Source: Rhabditophanes sp. KR3021 (Eukaryota; Nematoda; Chromadorea; Rhabditida; Alloionematidae). Taken from it: a DNA stretch of 64,000 bases. Location of the stretch: assembly GCA_963281155.1 (NCBI GenBank), contig CAUJLY010000004.1, positions 3,844,001 to 3,908,000 on the forward strand, written 5' to 3'. Position 1 is the first letter of the stretch; every line of letters starts with the position of its first letter. Shown piece by piece: positions 61,317 through 64,000 of the stretch. Under the pieces are notes generated by a model. It was not told where the DNA came from, ran no database searches, and saw only the letters and a list, made by a program, of their open reading frames with translations. The translations under genes and the position numbers were made by a program.

Positions 61317-62720
61317 ATGTGGTAAATAAGAAACAAAAGAAACTTTTAGCTGATAAAAGAGATACAAAAACAGTGGCAGGAAAGGACAAGAAGGAGGAAG
61401 ACTTAACTGGTGAGGAAAATATGGCTAAAAAAAATTGATGCTGAAGATAGAGCAGTCAAAAAGTATCAGGATTGTAGATTCGCAAAAATAATCTATTCCT
61501 ATTGTATTGTCTTTTATTCCATAAATTTATTTTTGCCACATTCAACATGCAAAATGATTATTTGGAGCATGTTCCTTTCGATCATGTACAGTCACTTTAG
61601 TTAGTAATCAAAAAATGCGTACCCCTAGTAATGAAACAACTACATTATGGTTTAACAATCTAAAAACATACTAATTAATTCCAATGATGAACATTTGACA
61701 ATTATGGAGTTAGTGAACGGAATAAGGGGTTTTAAATTCAATGTAATTTAGAAACTGTTCTTACCAAAACAATACTAAACAACTTTTATATAGGTGTGAC
61801 TCTTTCTAAAAAGTACTTGAATTATGAGAGAAAAAAGACTTTGCCAATGTTAAAAGTCAAGCAGATATGGGGAATTTAAAGACATCAAATCACTTATTTA
61901 GATCCTATTGAAATAATTATTGAACAACAAATATCCAACGTATTGTTTACAAGTAAAGACACTAATAATCTTCTCAATCAAAAAATCAGTGGCTTCTTTT
62001 GCTGGTTTGAAAAAGAACAATTATCCCAAGAAACTTCAACTAATGCCACCAATACCAAGCTAAATGACACGTTTAATTTCAAACGCTAACAAAATTTCCT
62101 TTTCAACCAAACTTTTAGTGTTGAAATTATTTATGAAGATAGTAAAAAAAGTAAAGTGACTGGTCCTAAGTATACTTCTAGTAGGGATTACACGTAAGGG
62201 TTTAGAAATGGATTTTATTTACCTGTAAGAAATCGTGCCCACCTAATGCCAATAATATAAAGACTACTTACGATTTTAGAGATAAGAGCTAAACTAAAAT
62301 GAAGTAAATAATTAAAATATGTGAAGTGATAAAATGAGGAAAATGCCACATAATATAAATACAATAATTGAAGCAAAATATACATAAATAATATTGAAAT
62401 TCTAAATATAGAATATACAACTTTTCGTATATTCACTAGATGAGAGTAACGAATATTAAATTGAAAGCTCAGATCACAAGTTGAATGCATCAATCTTAAA
62501 TGATGAAACATTTGTGCATGTCCAAGTTACTATTACTTTGCCAGTCCATCAATGCAAATTTTTCGGTAGACATGAATCTGACACATATCCAATTGTTAAA
62601 AAAATAATTAAAGTCAATGTTACAAATGCCGATGAAGCCAAAATAAATTCATGTCTACTTACTTATTCCAATGAAGTTCTTATTGAAGAAAAGAATCCAT
62701 CAGCGAAAGCAGTATATTGA
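61317..62720 (+). CDS. Candidate multi-exon gene of unknown function, poorly resolved
   Basis: Several plus-strand blocks look coding and are bounded by consensus splice sites. Exon 61317-61409 reads KKQKKLLADKRDTKTVAGKD; after a 37-nt intron comes DRAVKKYQDC. Exon 61902-62070 (PIEIIIEQQISNVLFTS) joins 62119-62193 (VEIIYEDSKKSKVTGPKY) through a 48-nt intron in phase. A last block to 62720 reads LNDETFVHVQVTITLPVHQC, then IKVNVTNADEAKINSCLLTY, and ends KNPSAKAVY with a stop. The gap 61.5-61.9 kb and the start are unresolved. Its Lys-rich start and beta-like end match no family I recognise. It may be a decaying gene. Confidence 0.35.
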
Positions 62721-63605
62721 TATTTCGCTATTTGTGTAGTCTAAGTGTTATAGAAACAAGTAGACGCTATGTAGCGAACCTTGGACATGTAATCCAAAAG
62801 TTTTAATAATTTATATTTGCAATGATGTCAAACAATAAATCTTTTTCAAAAGAGTCTACATGAAGACTAATTATTTTTTAAATAAAATTACAAAGGAATG
62901 TTAAATCTCAAAATAATTGTTAAATGGTTATTTGTGATAATAAAATTCATTCCACGAAATATTCTATTTATTTATAATATGTTAGGTATTAGAGACATAA
63001 AAAAGTAATTCGGAGTAAGACTGGCAATTCTTTAAATTGAAGAGTTGATGGTCGAAAGTTCGAAGGCTGCGCTATGATTAATGACCTATCCGACGAGTAT
63101 GATCTCATGAGGTTCTGGTGTTTTACTAGTTCCTCATATAAAATGACAATTATTGAGGCATTTGTATGAGTTAGCCATTTTTTTAATATTTTTATCGTTA
63201 ACTGTACCCATATAATATCAAGTTTTAAAATTTATATACCAAAAGTAAAAATGTAAGTCAAAAATCTTTTATTTTTCTTGATTTCGAGCTGTTTGGTAGA
63301 AGATATTATTTTATGCTAGCATACACATACCTAATTACTGCTATTTGTTTATCATTTGACCATACATATCGAATCATACAAGATACTTATACTTAATAGG
63401 TAGAGGACGTAACATATTTTATTTGTGTGACTACTGACAAGTAAAAGAAAAAGAGACAATCCGTTTCATATAAAGAAAATAGTATGGAGATGCCATAGAG
63501 CGGTATTAATAGTCAACTATCCTACTTTAGCTGGAATCTTAACGCGACTCAATTTTATGTTCCTTTGAATTGTGTACCTTTTTATTTATTAGTGAATTTA
63601 CAATA
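62721..63605. other. Intergenic region before the SR-protein gene
   Basis: About 0.9 kb of AT-rich sequence with nothing that supports a gene. A TTCGAAGGC block near 63.06 kb looked tRNA-like but has no pairing arms. Confidence 0.4.
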
Positions 63606-64000
63606 ATGGTTTCACGTAATGGAAGTCCAATGGTGAGTTCTAATAAATATATTTACTTTTAAACATGTCATTTTAGAATCGTAGTCGTTCTCCTCTTTCT
63701 CATTGTTCGAGATATTCTAGATCTCCCTTAAATCGTCGTCATTTTGATCGCAGGAGTTATGATAGATATTCTAGATCCCCAGGAAGAGATATTCGTTACG
63801 ATAGATATTCTAGATCCCCAGGAAGAGATATTCGTTACTATAGATATTCTAGATCTCCAAGAAGAGATACTCGTTACGATAGATATTATTCCCCCAAGAG
63901 AAGTTATGGAAGTAATAGATATGAGGAGCAACGTTCCCCAACACGCTACGACAATCAAAGAAGCGATGGATATAAAAGAAGATTCAACGATGGACGTGAG
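63606..64000 (+). CDS. SR-type (Arg/Ser-rich) RNA-binding protein, N-terminal part, cut by the window end
   Basis: Exon 1 (63606-63632) encodes MVSRNGSPM; after a 44-nt intron exon 2 starts at 63677 and is still open at 64000, giving 117 residues so far. The sequence is built of RYSRSP units (NRSRSPLSHCSRYSRSPL, then RYSRSPGRDIRYD repeats) with RS dipeptides throughout. An N-terminal RS domain of this kind precedes the RRM in Tra2-type splicing regulators and in some U1/U2AF-associated factors. No RRM is reached before the edge, so the subfamily is open. Confidence 0.75.
63761..63877. repeat. 39-bp in-frame tandem repeat in the SR gene
   Basis: Three exact-length units at 63761, 63800 and 63839, each coding for 13 residues of the type RYSRSPGRDIRYD. 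Units 1 and 2 are identical at the nucleotide level; unit 3 differs by a few bases. A partial fourth follows. Confidence 0.9.

Noticed and set aside
61410..61446. Frameshift at the A8 run in the unresolved gene
   Set aside because: A 37-nt intron with GTGAGG donor and GCTGAAG acceptor keeps the frame equally well, so a frameshift is not needed.
63045..63090. AGTTCGAAGGC block resembling a tRNA B box
   Set aside because: No complementary arms or A box at proper spacing.

Overview
The window is eukaryotic and almost certainly from a free-living or parasitic nematode. The base composition is AT-rich. Most introns are 37-50 nt, with standard GT..TTTAG or TTTCAG ends. Several start codons sit a few bases behind an orphan TTTAG/CTTAG acceptor, as expected for spliced-leader trans-splicing. 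Co-oriented genes are packed about 115-150 bp apart. The gene repertoire (a paired-like homeobox gene that reads as unc-42, a WAGO-type Argonaute, a Ly6-type secreted protein) also fits a nematode. The exon joins given below were worked out by hand; for nearly every main model the exon lengths sum to a multiple of three with one terminal stop.

Region by region: 1-9.7 kb is AT-rich and gene-poor, with small tandem repeats and a diverged dispersed repeat pair at 4.0 and 5.5 kb. It lies upstream of a two-exon nuclear protein (9.7-11.7 kb) with a BEN-like C-terminal region, possibly LIN-14-like. From 12.0 to 25.6 kb is a dense core. Reading left from a short divergent promoter at 18.1-18.6 kb are DNA ligase I, Mediator subunit MED31 and a Canopy-type ER protein. 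Reading right are CAND1, the serine hydrolase ABHD12 and a tail-anchored protein with heptad-like repeats. SURF2 (25.7-26.8 kb) converges on the last of these. These look like two divergent nematode operons.

From 28.2 to 37.3 kb are a catalytically dead Argonaute with a single intron, adenylosuccinate synthetase, and an MFS transporter of the MFSD8 type. A basic low-complexity gene at 37.7-39.2 kb is broken by several apparent frameshifts, mostly at homopolymers. From 39.2 to 46.5 kb there is little but AT-rich sequence and tandem repeats. From 46.5 to 57.3 kb are an unrecognised protein with a PP1-docking motif and a beta-TrCP degron like those of eIF2-alpha phosphatase subunits (PPP1R15), a Ly6/uPAR protein split by a long insert with a furin site, two neighbouring mitochondrial helical-repeat (PPR-like) genes, and a multi-pass membrane protein.

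The last part holds an unc-42/Prop-type homeobox gene whose homeodomain carries Tyr in place of the near-invariant Trp48, then poorly resolved small coding fragments (60.8-62.7 kb), and the 5' end of an SR-type RNA-binding protein that runs off the window. No tRNA, rRNA, CRISPR or autonomous transposon coding sequence was recognised. No single new molecular system is evident. The best leads are the homeodomain change, the Ly6 protein with an internal protease site, the PPP1R15-like protein, and the divergent operon pair.
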